From an uncultured delta proteobacterium (GTDB lineage: Bacteria; RBG-13-61-14; DRUE01), in the NCBI GenBank assembly GCA_903930515.1, contig CAIYYW010000094.1:1-30477 (forward strand): a stretch of 30,477 nt of DNA, read 5' to 3'. The translations under genes were made by a program, and so were the position numbers. The first letter of the stretch is position 1, and each line of letters starts with the position of its first letter. Below, piece by piece: positions 8,992-15,763 of the stretch. The notes beneath the pieces are model-generated. The model searched no databases and was not told the origin of the DNA. It saw only the letters and a list, made by a program, of their open reading frames with translations.

Positions 8992-9906
8992 CTAAACGCG
9001 CTGAAAAAAGATCTTCCAGAATTTGCCGCGGTCCATCTCCAGCGGGGCATTGATGGATGTGCCCTTGCCGGTTTCGATCTTGATGCCGACGGTCTTGCGG
9101 TTCTTTACCTTGATTTGGATCGGGTTCACGGTGAAGACGGTTGGATCAAGCAGATAAATCACCGCGAGGGTGTCCCAGGGAAAGAAGCCGCGGCCCTGGT
9201 CGGTATGGAAGAAGAGTTCGTTGAAATGCAGCCAGGGCTTGACCTGTTTGGAAAGGTAGGGGGCGAGGAACGGCGCGGATTGGAGCTGTTGGAATTTCTC
9301 GCGGGTGAACACCACTTCCATGCACAGGTCGGTGCTGATCATCACGAACTTGGGAACGGAGGCGATGACCAGCCGGGTGGAGTCCGGGTCCGCGCCCCAG
9401 TTGAGATCGAACGCTCCGGGAGGAAGACCAAGAAGGCGGGCCTCCAAGGCCCCGCCCATGGAGATCACTTGTTTGATGGAGGGACCAACCTTGGGATCGG
9501 ACTTGATCGCGCCGGCAAGATTGGTGAGCGGACCTATGGCAATGATGGTAATTTCCCCGGGATTGGCGAGCACGCTCTCGCGAATAAATTTACTTGCCGC
9601 AGTCTCGGAATAATCTCCTGCCTTTTCCGCGCCCCGAAATACCGCCTTTTCGCTCTTCGCCTCCTTCAACAGCTCCTGCGCCTTTTTATAAGTCTTGTCC
9701 TGAGTATGATTCCCGTAAATAGTCGTGATCCCGACGATCTCCAGTTCCGGCGAATTCAATCCAATCGCCATCGCCAGCCCATCGTCCACATCCCGCAGCG
9801 GATAGCCGATCGCAGGGTCGGTATCTATGATTACTTTTTCGCGGGCCTGCAACGCGGGAGAAATGAGCAGGATCAAGAGTGTCAGAGACTGGAGTTTTCT
9901 GATCAT
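8992..9906 (-). CDS. Secreted inosine-uridine type nucleoside hydrolase
   Basis: 304 aa. GGAGG is one base from the ATG at 9909 and four bases from that at 9906; I prefer 9906. A signal peptide (LQSLTLLILLISPALQA) sends it out of the cytoplasm, unusual for this family. The N-terminus carries the aspartate cluster as IDTDPAIGYPLRDVDDGLA, longer than the common DTDPGxDDA, and ITIIAIGPLTNLA and DLNWGADPDS match family segments. The C-terminal HD pair common in the family, whose His donates a proton to the leaving base, is read here as WD (FFPWDTLAVIYLLDP), so the substrate may differ. Nucleoside hydrolases split the N-ribosyl bond of nucleosides. It lies 119 bp downstream of the outer-membrane protein gene. 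Confidence 0.87.
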   Translation of the reverse strand: MIRKLQSLTLLILLISPALQAREKVIIDTDPAIGYPLRDVDDGLAMAIGLNSPELEIVGITTIYGNHTQDKTYKKAQELLKEAKSEKAVFRGAEKAGDYSETAASKFIRESVLANPGEITIIAIGPLTNLAGAIKSDPKVGPSIKQVISMGGALEARLLGLPPGAFDLNWGADPDSTRLVIASVPKFVMISTDLCMEVVFTREKFQQLQSAPFLAPYLSKQVKPWLHFNELFFHTDQGRGFFPWDTLAVIYLLDPTVFTVNPIQIKVKNRKTVGIKIETGKGTSINAPLEMDRGKFWKIFFQRV

Positions 9907-9987
9907 CATGCCTCCTTACTACTGTTCCGATTTTGCCCTACCTACCAGTCTTTGCGGGCTTTGCAGTGAAGATTTATTTGTTCGCAG

Positions 9988-10007
9988 ATCCCGCTTTAAG
10001 GCGGGAT
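9988..10007. repeat. Hairpin ATCCCGC/GCGGGAT
   Basis: A perfect 7-bp stem with a TTTAAG loop between the outer-membrane protein gene and the nucleoside hydrolase gene. It has no T-run on the minus strand, so it is not a classic terminator. The same TCCCGC..GCGGGA core, also followed by TGCAGG, occurs at 3601-3618, which suggests one repeat family. Confidence 0.5.
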
Positions 10008-10028
10008 GCAGGAAATGTAATAGGTTAA

Positions 10029-10937
10029 TTATATTTCCTGACTCCATTCAATATTGATCATAAATACGCTGTTATCTGGTTCCAGGTCCCAATGGTCGTT
10101 GACGATGTCTCGGAGTTCGGGGTCAATCAGGGAGGAGAAGGAGTAAGAGGGGGTGATGGCGAATCCGTAGGGGAGGCTGATGGGGACGGCTACTCCGAGG
10201 GCCCAATCGTGCCAGGAGTCATCCATTTCATTGCGATGTCCGTAATAGGTTTTGCAGAATTCCTGGGTGGAATATCCGAGATGCGCGGAGGGGTCAATGG
10301 TAATGGAGATGTCTCCCTGCTCGTAAACGCTGAAGGAATGGCTGAGGTCCAGGGCGATGTATGCCGCGGGCGAGGTATAGTTCCCGTCCACATCCATATT
10401 ATAGGTCAGGGTGGGCTGAGAGGGCACATCCAGATTCAGTCCCAGGAAGGCTTCGGTGGAGCTATTAAGATGGAGATTGGGAAAGGTGTAGGTTACAAAC
10501 CCTCCGAAAACGGTGAGCTTGTCAAAGCTGTGCTCATAGGAGGCGGTGTAGTCAATTTCAGTGAGGTTCCCGGCCTGGTCTCCGTAACCGGCCTCTTTGC
10601 CGAAATCGGTGAGATCAATGTTTCCCCAGATGTCCAAAGAAAATCCGCCTTTGGAGATGCCGAGATCGGGCTGGAGCACCGGCTCATCGTTGACCGGCAT
10701 CCCGCGCCAGATGTAAGAACCGGCAAAAGCGGCGCTCGCATAAAATTCCAGTTTTTCCTCTTCCGGCTCGGCCGGCTGCTCCGATCCGGGCTGAGCGGGT
10801 TGATCCTGCTCCGGCTGGGCGGATTGATCCTGCTCAGCGGGAGCCGATTGGTCCGGTTCCGGTTGAGCCCGGACTGCGGCGGAAAGAGCAAACATCAAAC
10901 AGATGACAATGGAACTGATGGCCAACTTTAATTTCAT
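10029..10937 (-). CDS. Outer-membrane protein, TorF/Gcw_chp-like
   Basis: 302 aa with a good GGAGG five to ten bases before the ATG. It has a signal peptide ending VRAQ, then a low-complexity stretch (residues ~26-60) of tandem PEQDQ/PAQPG-type units, then a barrel-like domain with alternating hydrophobic residues. The segment SYIWRGMPVNDEPVLQPDLGI followed by GFSLDIWGNIDLTD is characteristic of the TorF (Gcw_chp) family of predicted outer-membrane proteins, and the last residue pattern (VFMINIEWSQEI) fits a final beta-strand. The function of the family is unknown. It has its own promoter candidate at 11075-11103 and a leader of about 130 bases. Confidence 0.8.
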   Translation of the reverse strand: MKLKLAISSIVICLMFALSAAVRAQPEPDQSAPAEQDQSAQPEQDQPAQPGSEQPAEPEEEKLEFYASAAFAGSYIWRGMPVNDEPVLQPDLGISKGGFSLDIWGNIDLTDFGKEAGYGDQAGNLTEIDYTASYEHSFDKLTVFGGFVTYTFPNLHLNSSTEAFLGLNLDVPSQPTLTYNMDVDGNYTSPAAYIALDLSHSFSVYEQGDISITIDPSAHLGYSTQEFCKTYYGHRNEMDDSWHDWALGVAVPISLPYGFAITPSYSFSSLIDPELRDIVNDHWDLEPDNSVFMINIEWSQEI

Positions 10938-10959
10938 CTCCGACCTCCCTGCGATTTAT

Positions 10960-10989
10960 TCAGACTTCATCCAGCAATTTTTTAGCCAT
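10960..10989 (-). other. Possible nine-codon leader ORF
   Basis: Within the leader of the outer-membrane protein gene the minus strand holds AAGGAGG (rc of 11001-11007) and, 11 bases later, ATG followed by eight codons and TGA (MAKKLLDEV). The spacing is longer than ideal. It may be chance or a small regulatory peptide. Confidence 0.2.
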
Positions 10990-11074
10990 TGCCCGGATTT
11001 CCTCCTTATTCCGGACTTAACCGGCGGCCCTTTGAGCCTGGTTGCTAAATCTCCTGATCAAAAATATGGGCAAA

Positions 11075-11103
11075 ATTTTCCGATATTTAAACCATCCTGT
11101 CAA
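11075..11103 (-). promoter_or_regulatory. Promoter for the TorF/Gcw_chp gene
   Basis: On the minus strand TTGACA (rc of 11098-11103) is a perfect -35, followed after 17 bases by GAAAAT (rc of 11075-11080, 4/6 to TATAAT). It lies just after the stop codon of the ADP-ribosylglycohydrolase gene and would give the outer-membrane protein gene independent transcription. Confidence 0.5.
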
Positions 11104-11109
11104 ACCGGG

Positions 11110-12348
11110 TTAGTTGCCGGGGTGGAAAAGTTTCTCGTTCAGCGATTTTGGAACCGGGAGGGTTTCAGGATCCGCGGCCAAAGGCCATTGCTCAAGCGGG
11201 AGTTGGAGCGGGGGTTGAGCAGGGATCAGCCAGACTTGATCCTTTTCCCGGCCGCCCTGCTGAAGCAGGACTTTTCCGGCCTGTGCTTCCATCGCCGCAA
11301 GCGCGGTTTTCCAGGTGTAATTGGTATATGAGAATTTTTTATCCCGGATTTTCTCCAGGCCGGTTTTAAATTCAGCGGGCAATTTATCAAATCCGATCAT
11401 TGTTCCCAGGATGCCCATTGCCGAGGCCGGGTTGCAATCGGAGTCGCGGCCGCACATAGTGGCGATCCGGATGGTTTGCATCGGGCCGCCCTGGCCGTAA
11501 AGCAGACCGATCACCACATAGGCTCCGTTCACATTCGCGCCGATCCCGAGCTTGCGCCAGGGATAGAGCGGATGACGGTCCGGGCAATTGGTGAGCTTGC
11601 CCCATTTGTCCTCAATCTTTCTCCAGGCATATTTCCAGTCGGCCGGATTCTCTTGATATGCCGCGAGAACATCCCGGATCGTCTTGGCATAATTGCTCTC
11701 CGCGGGGATCGCTTCGAGCCCGGCCTCGACCACCTTGACCCGGTCGCTCTCGAAGAAGGCGGCCGCATACATCGCGCCGATAAAAATTCCTCCGTAAACC
11801 CCGTCGCCATAATTCATAATATGCCCGAACTTCCAGCCCAATTCCTGCGCCGCCCCCGGCATCCCCGGAGAAATCAATCCGAAAATGTCCGCTTCAATCT
11901 GGAAATCTATATCGTCCGCGTGCGGGTTGTATTTCGGATGGCCGGAAAGCGGGGGCATAATCCCCTTGCGGATATTGTCCCTTCCGAATTTGTTCGCGTG
12001 CCAGAGCGGATATTTTGACTGAGCAAAATCTTTTCCGACCTGCTCCTGCGAAACTTCAAGGCCGTATTCCTCGAGCGTCTCCAGGAAAGTCAACTCCACA
12101 TATATATCATCCTGGATCAGCGCGCCCTCAATCATCCCCGGACTCCACTTCGGAAGCAAACCCTCCGGAAGCGTAAACCCATCCGCCCTAAACTCGGTCG
12201 GCGCCCCAAAAGTCACCCCCGCCATCTGGCCGACAAATCCGCCCTGGAGCTTGTCTCGGTAGGTTGCGAGATCAATCTGTCGTTCAGTGGCATTTAGTCG
12301 GCCGGAAAGGGAAACAATCAATCCGATTTCAAAAAATATTTTCTTCAT
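11110..12348 (-). CDS. Secreted ADP-ribosylglycohydrolase-family protein
   Basis: 412 aa from the ATG at 12348, one base after the TAG of the upstream GH29-like gene (TAGAATG), so the two are co-translated. The start has a hydrophobic leader (KKIFFEIGLIVSLSGRLNA). Family signatures are RDKLQGGFVGQMAGVTFGAPTE, the magnesium motif read as QDDIY (commonly xDDT) and the C-terminal GRDSDCNPASAMGIL matching GGDTDTxAA. Conserved Asp residues of both metal sites are present. Classic members remove ADP-ribose from proteins in the cytoplasm; exported relatives are common in some uncultured phyla and their substrate is unknown. Being paired with a glycosidase suggests a sugar glycoside or N-riboside as substrate; this is inference. 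Confidence 0.87.
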   Translation of the reverse strand: MKKIFFEIGLIVSLSGRLNATERQIDLATYRDKLQGGFVGQMAGVTFGAPTEFRADGFTLPEGLLPKWSPGMIEGALIQDDIYVELTFLETLEEYGLEVSQEQVGKDFAQSKYPLWHANKFGRDNIRKGIMPPLSGHPKYNPHADDIDFQIEADIFGLISPGMPGAAQELGWKFGHIMNYGDGVYGGIFIGAMYAAAFFESDRVKVVEAGLEAIPAESNYAKTIRDVLAAYQENPADWKYAWRKIEDKWGKLTNCPDRHPLYPWRKLGIGANVNGAYVVIGLLYGQGGPMQTIRIATMCGRDSDCNPASAMGILGTMIGFDKLPAEFKTGLEKIRDKKFSYTNYTWKTALAAMEAQAGKVLLQQGGREKDQVWLIPAQPPLQLPLEQWPLAADPETLPVPKSLNEKLFHPGN

Positions 12349-12349
12349 T

Positions 12350-13675
12350 CTATTTTTCAAACCTCACGATGGTATCAATCGGATCAACCTGCTCCCGGCT
12401 CAGGGCGATCTGCGAGTTTTGGAAGGAGAGTTGCCGGTGTGAGGGCTCCAGATAAACCTTTTTCGCGCCTTGCCAAAACTCGCCCGAGAATTTGAGGGTG
12501 ATGGGAGTTTGGGCGCCGGTGAAGTTGATGAGATGTAGGAGCGGGTCATTGCCGAGTTTTGCGGCAACCGCTCCGAAGTCTTTGGAATATCCGCTGACTC
12601 CGGGCGGGCGGTCGTCTTGGTATTTGAGAGACTCTGCTTCGGTGAAGAGATTTTTTCTCGGCTGATACCATTCGCCGATGAGTTCCACCTGCTTTTGATG
12701 GTCCGGCATCACCTGGCCGGAAAGCTCGGTCGCGACCCCGATCAGGCTCTTGCCCCCATTGGCCATCACCACCGCGCTCATCCGCGCCAGCGTGTTCAGG
12801 TCGGGCCGGAGCGCAATGATCTGCCAGTTCTGTCCGGCGGGCGAGATCAGCTCCCAGGGCTGGTCGAAATTTCTCCGGTTGTCATTCGCCAGTTTCCAGG
12901 CGTTGCCGGACAGGCTGGTCACGAACTCGGTCAGGCTCTTGAAGTTGAGCTTGACCTGGTTCAGGCCGTGCGCCTCGCTGGAGGTGTAGTCAAGTTTTTT
13001 GTAGGAATCGGGGAAGGTGTTGGAGGAGTTAAAGGTGATGACCGCGTTCGGGTAATGCTGGCGCAGGTATTTGATGGTGAACCAGGTGCTCTTGTCCGGG
13101 GTGTACCAATCCAGCCAGAGCCCATCCGGATGATACTGGTCCATAATCTCCTGGAACTGCCCGGCAAGATAATCGGTGTAAACATTGCCCGGGACCGTCC
13201 CGATCAAGGAAACCGTGCTCCGGCGGTTGGGTTGGATGGAATCAAATTGCGGATTGTGGTCGAAGATAGTCGAGTAGTAATACATAAACGGGATCCCGGC
13301 CTCTTTGCTCAGCTTTGCGAACTCGCCGCCGTAATCCTCCGCAGTCTTCCAGTCGGTCAGCTTGGTGTTGAAATAGCAGATCCCGTCGTGCCACTTGAGT
13401 TCCATCAAATGATAGTCCGCCCCGACCTTTTGGCTCAGCGCTACAAACTGCGATACCTTGGCGAAAGGCCCATCAAATTTGAGCTTGCCCTTCTCGTCCG
13501 ACATGGCTTGGTTATATTTCACAAAGTCCCGGTTCCAAGCCCAGCCCGGCCGTTGCTCAATCTGGTACTGAATTCCCAGACCCGGTTTCTGCCACCAGGC
13601 CTTGGCAGGGGCGGTTCCGCTCGCGCCTGCGGCCAGGGTGGGCAACATCAGCAGGAACAAAATTTTTTTCAGCAT
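12350..13675 (-). CDS. Secreted GH29-like (alpha-L-fucosidase superfamily) hydrolase
   Basis: 441 aa with AAAGGAGG nine bases before the ATG and a signal peptide (KKILFLLMLPTLAAGASG). The TIM-barrel strands match GH29 in order: YHLMELKWHDGICYFNTK (compare LTAKHHDGFCLWxSK), PFMYYYST, and YHPDGLWLDWYTPD, where Asp189 is in the position of the GH29 nucleophile. The C-terminal ~100 residues look like a beta-sandwich. It is divergent from the clear fucosidase at 26683, so the substrate may not be fucose. It forms a two-gene unit with the ADP-ribosylglycohydrolase gene and has a good promoter at 13705-13733. Confidence 0.72.
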   Translation of the reverse strand: MLKKILFLLMLPTLAAGASGTAPAKAWWQKPGLGIQYQIEQRPGWAWNRDFVKYNQAMSDEKGKLKFDGPFAKVSQFVALSQKVGADYHLMELKWHDGICYFNTKLTDWKTAEDYGGEFAKLSKEAGIPFMYYYSTIFDHNPQFDSIQPNRRSTVSLIGTVPGNVYTDYLAGQFQEIMDQYHPDGLWLDWYTPDKSTWFTIKYLRQHYPNAVITFNSSNTFPDSYKKLDYTSSEAHGLNQVKLNFKSLTEFVTSLSGNAWKLANDNRRNFDQPWELISPAGQNWQIIALRPDLNTLARMSAVVMANGGKSLIGVATELSGQVMPDHQKQVELIGEWYQPRKNLFTEAESLKYQDDRPPGVSGYSKDFGAVAAKLGNDPLLHLINFTGAQTPITLKFSGEFWQGAKKVYLEPSHRQLSFQNSQIALSREQVDPIDTIVRFEK

Positions 13676-13704
13676 AACAATTTTCCTCCTTTGAGCTTGC
13701 GCCC

Positions 13705-13733
13705 ATTTTATCAGCGGGTGCGGTAAATTTCAA
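13705..13733 (-). promoter_or_regulatory. Promoter for the GH29-like/ADP-ribosylglycohydrolase pair
   Basis: Minus strand: TTGAAA (rc of 13728-13733, 5/6), 17-base spacer, TAAAAT (rc of 13705-13710, 5/6). The start point would be about 23-25 bases before the ATG, leaving room for the AAAGGAGG site. The -35 box touches the end of the transposon repeat at 13734. Confidence 0.6.
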
Positions 13734-13756
13734 ATTAGGGACAGCCACCTATTTAT
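13734..13756. repeat. Left inverted repeat of the RAYT element
   Basis: Perfect reverse complement of 14536-14558. It lies downstream of the transposase stop codon and immediately upstream of the -35 box of the GH29-like gene promoter. Confidence 0.8.
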
Positions 13757-13801
13757 GATACAGTTAAGGAAAAGCACAAAAGCAATTATACCGTTATTAA
13801 A

Positions 13802-14506
13802 TCAGGAGGGGCGGACCGATGATTGGGATGTTTTCGAGCTGCTTTTTCCGGGTCTGCCGACGGGCAAAGGCCGCAAGCGTTTTCCCAGCGAGATCTCGAT
13901 TTTGCTGAGAAAAGCGTCATTGCCGAGCGGTCGGCCGCGGCGGGTGTGGGAACGCAATGCGGTGATTTTGCCTGATTCTTCATTCCTTGACAGAAAGGCC
14001 TTCCATTCCGAGGGCGATAAAATTTCTTGCCATTGCTTCAGTTCCAAAAGACCGAGTGGATCTTTGCCGCTGATGTGCGCACGGGCGCTGGACCATTTAT
14101 ATTGCCAGGCCGGACTTGCCATTTTTGCGCGCATCGGGTTGCGCTCGATATATGCCATGGCCGCGAGCAGATGTTTTTCATCCAGGGCGCACGAATAGAA
14201 ACGGCTCTGCCAAAGGTGGCCGGTCCGGCCGTGGAGCCGGTTGATGTACTGGGTATAAACCCAGTTCGCCCGGCCAACTGCATTGGCCAGCGAATGCGGC
14301 TCGGCAGGAACCGCGATGAGATGGACATGGTTCCTCATCAGACAATAGCCGAGAATTTGCAGACCGTTTTTGCGCGACAGGTAATTCAGAATGGCCAGGT
14401 ACCGTGCGTAGTCGTCATCAACGAAGAAAACATCCTGCCGGTTGTTTCCGCGCTGGACGATATGATGCGCGCATCCGGGAATGACAATTCTCGCTACCCG
14501 AGGCAT
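13802..14506 (-). CDS. REP-associated tyrosine transposase (Y1_Tnp, IS200-like)
   Basis: 234 aa. The Y1 single-strand transposase signature is intact: PGCAHHIVQRGNNRQDVFF at the start, LGYCLMRNHVHLIAVP with the metal-binding HVH at residues 60-62, and VYTQYINRLHGRTGHLWQSRF with the candidate catalytic Tyr84 or Tyr87, followed by AYIERNPMRA. These enzymes nick and join single-stranded DNA at REP hairpins as a HUH nuclease. A minus-strand TATAAT lies at 14518-14513, only six bases from the ATG, and no Shine-Dalgarno is evident, so expression may be leaderless or weak. The C-terminus is rich in Arg, Lys and Ser. Confidence 0.92.
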   Translation of the reverse strand: MPRVARIVIPGCAHHIVQRGNNRQDVFFVDDDYARYLAILNYLSRKNGLQILGYCLMRNHVHLIAVPAEPHSLANAVGRANWVYTQYINRLHGRTGHLWQSRFYSCALDEKHLLAAMAYIERNPMRAKMASPAWQYKWSSARAHISGKDPLGLLELKQWQEILSPSEWKAFLSRNEESGKITALRSHTRRGRPLGNDAFLSKIEISLGKRLRPLPVGRPGKSSSKTSQSSVRPS

Positions 14507-14530
14507 GTTCCGATTATACTATAATTTGCC

Positions 14531-14583
14531 AAATAATAAATAGGTGGCTGTCCCTAATGGGGACAGCCACCTATTTATTATTT
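14531..14583. repeat. REP-like hairpin with perfect 24-bp arms
   Basis: Arms 14531-14554 and 14560-14583 are exact reverse complements with loop TAATG. Each arm contains the GGTGGCTGTCCC / GGGACAGCCACC core. It sits directly upstream of the transposase gene and is the likely substrate of the encoded enzyme. Confidence 0.85.
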
Positions 14584-14679
14584 TTCAATTCAATCAGGCA
14601 GAGGAATTAGAAGGTGGAGGGGTTTTGGTTTTGATATTGTCGCGCCGGTTTTTTTGGCGCGGGTAATCAAAGCGGGGAT

Positions 14680-14707
14680 TTGAATTTGGTGGAGCGGCGG
14701 GTATGAT
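14680..14707 (+). promoter_or_regulatory. Promoter for the EEP-fold lipoprotein gene
   Basis: TTGAAT (14680-14685, 4/6), 16-base spacer, TATGAT (14702-14707, 5/6). Transcription would start about 20 bases before the ATG, just ahead of the GGGGGAGG site at 14718-14725. A hairpin CGCGCC/GGCGCG with a T-rich loop (14641-14661) lies upstream. Confidence 0.5.
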
Positions 14708-14732
14708 TTAATCAAGCGGGGGAGGTTCAAAG

Positions 14733-15659
14733 ATGGGTAAATATTTTGGGATTCTGGTTGTGATGGTTCTGCTGGTTTCGGGATGCGCGACCCGGAAGCC
14801 GATTCCGGGGATTGAGCAATTGAATCAGCCGGTGGTGGAGAGCTACGCGGCGCAGAAGGCGGCGCCCTTTGGCGGCCAATTCCAGGTGATTGCCTATAAT
14901 ATTGAGCGCGGTATTTATTGGAAGGATGTCGCAAACTATTTGGCGGATCAGCAAGCCCGGATGCCCGCGAGCATCATCCTTCTCTCCGAGACCGACCGGA
15001 TGCACAGCCGGAGCGGGGATGTTTTCGTGGCGGACGAGCTGGCGCGAGCGCTCAAGATGAATCTGGTGTTCGCGACCGAGTTCATTGAATACAACGACCA
15101 GACCAAAGACACCCCGGGCGATCACGGCAACGCCATCCTCTCTCCGTTCCCGCTCAAGGAGATCACGGTGATCCGGCAGAAGGATTTATTTTCCTGGACC
15201 AAGTGGGGAGGGCTGTTGGGAGAGCCGAGAAAGGGAGAGCGGGTCGCGATCGGGGCGATTGCGCTTTTGCCGGACGGGAGAGAGGTCCGGGTTTATACGG
15301 TCCACTTGGAAAGCAATGCCGCCAGCCCGCAAAGGGTGGTTCAGATGGAGGAAGTTTTGGACGACGCGAAGAAATATAATGTGCCTGCGGTGATCGGCGG
15401 GGACTATAACGAGCTTCCGGCTGGAATGATTTTTCAGGCGATCAAGGATTACGGTTTTGAGAACAGTTTTGCCGGAAACCATCAGAACACCGGGTCCTGC
15501 GGGATCAATAAAGGAAAAGTAGAATGCGCGGTCAAGATAGACTGGATCGTGCACCGCGGCTTGAAGGTTGTTGACAAAATCGTTGACTATCCGATGACTT
15601 CCCAGGGCGGTGTGATCTCCGACCATTCTCCGGTGCGGGCGATCTTTCTTATGCCCTAA
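14733..15659 (+). CDS. Endonuclease/exonuclease/phosphatase-fold lipoprotein
   Basis: 308 aa. The start MGKYFGILVVMVLLVSGC has a lipobox with Cys18, so the mature protein is lipid-anchored in the envelope. The EEP fold is shown by IAYNIERG, LLSETDRMHSRSGD (metal Glu), HGNAILSPFPL, VYTVHLES, VIGGDYNELP (Asp and Asn), KIDWIVHRG and the final SDHSPVRAIF (Asp-His). All the usual catalytic positions are present. The family includes nucleases, sphingomyelinases and inositol phosphatases; the sequence does not tell which. The nearby inositol locus is a possible but weak hint towards phosphoinositide or phosphodiester cleavage. A strong GGGGGAGG ribosome binding site precedes it. Confidence 0.85.
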   Translation: MGKYFGILVVMVLLVSGCATRKPIPGIEQLNQPVVESYAAQKAAPFGGQFQVIAYNIERGIYWKDVANYLADQQARMPASIILLSETDRMHSRSGDVFVADELARALKMNLVFATEFIEYNDQTKDTPGDHGNAILSPFPLKEITVIRQKDLFSWTKWGGLLGEPRKGERVAIGAIALLPDGREVRVYTVHLESNAASPQRVVQMEEVLDDAKKYNVPAVIGGDYNELPAGMIFQAIKDYGFENSFAGNHQNTGSCGINKGKVECAVKIDWIVHRGLKVVDKIVDYPMTSQGGVISDHSPVRAIFLMP

Positions 15660-15763
15660 CGGTCAGGGCTTGAACGCCATTCTCGCGCTCCGGCCCCGGC
15701 TTTCTTATCACGGGATATGGCTGTAGAATTATTACAGTCTTTACAAATACAAAGGAGAAGCCG

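Larger units (their letters stand above)
13734..14583. mobile_element. RAYT (REP-associated tyrosine transposase) element with REP-like ends
   Basis: The transposase gene is bounded by a perfect 23-bp inverted repeat: 13734-13756 and 14536-14558 (core GGGACAGCCACCTATTTAT). On the gene's upstream side a further copy in the opposite direction follows (14560-14583), so 14531-14583 is a hairpin with perfect 24-bp arms and a 5-base loop. On the other side only a single arm is present. This arrangement, one Y1 transposase gene between REP-type sequences, is typical of RAYT loci. No target duplication is expected or seen. Confidence 0.8.

Noticed and set aside
8188-9969. Long open frame (593 codons) on the plus strand
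   Set aside because: It lies opposite the apgM and nucleoside hydrolase genes, has no family pattern and crosses the REP-like region between them. It is a shadow of GC-rich codon use.
12617-13726. Open frame of 369 codons on the plus strand
   Set aside because: It is antisense to the GH29-like gene, which has catalytic motifs, a signal peptide, a ribosome binding site and a promoter.
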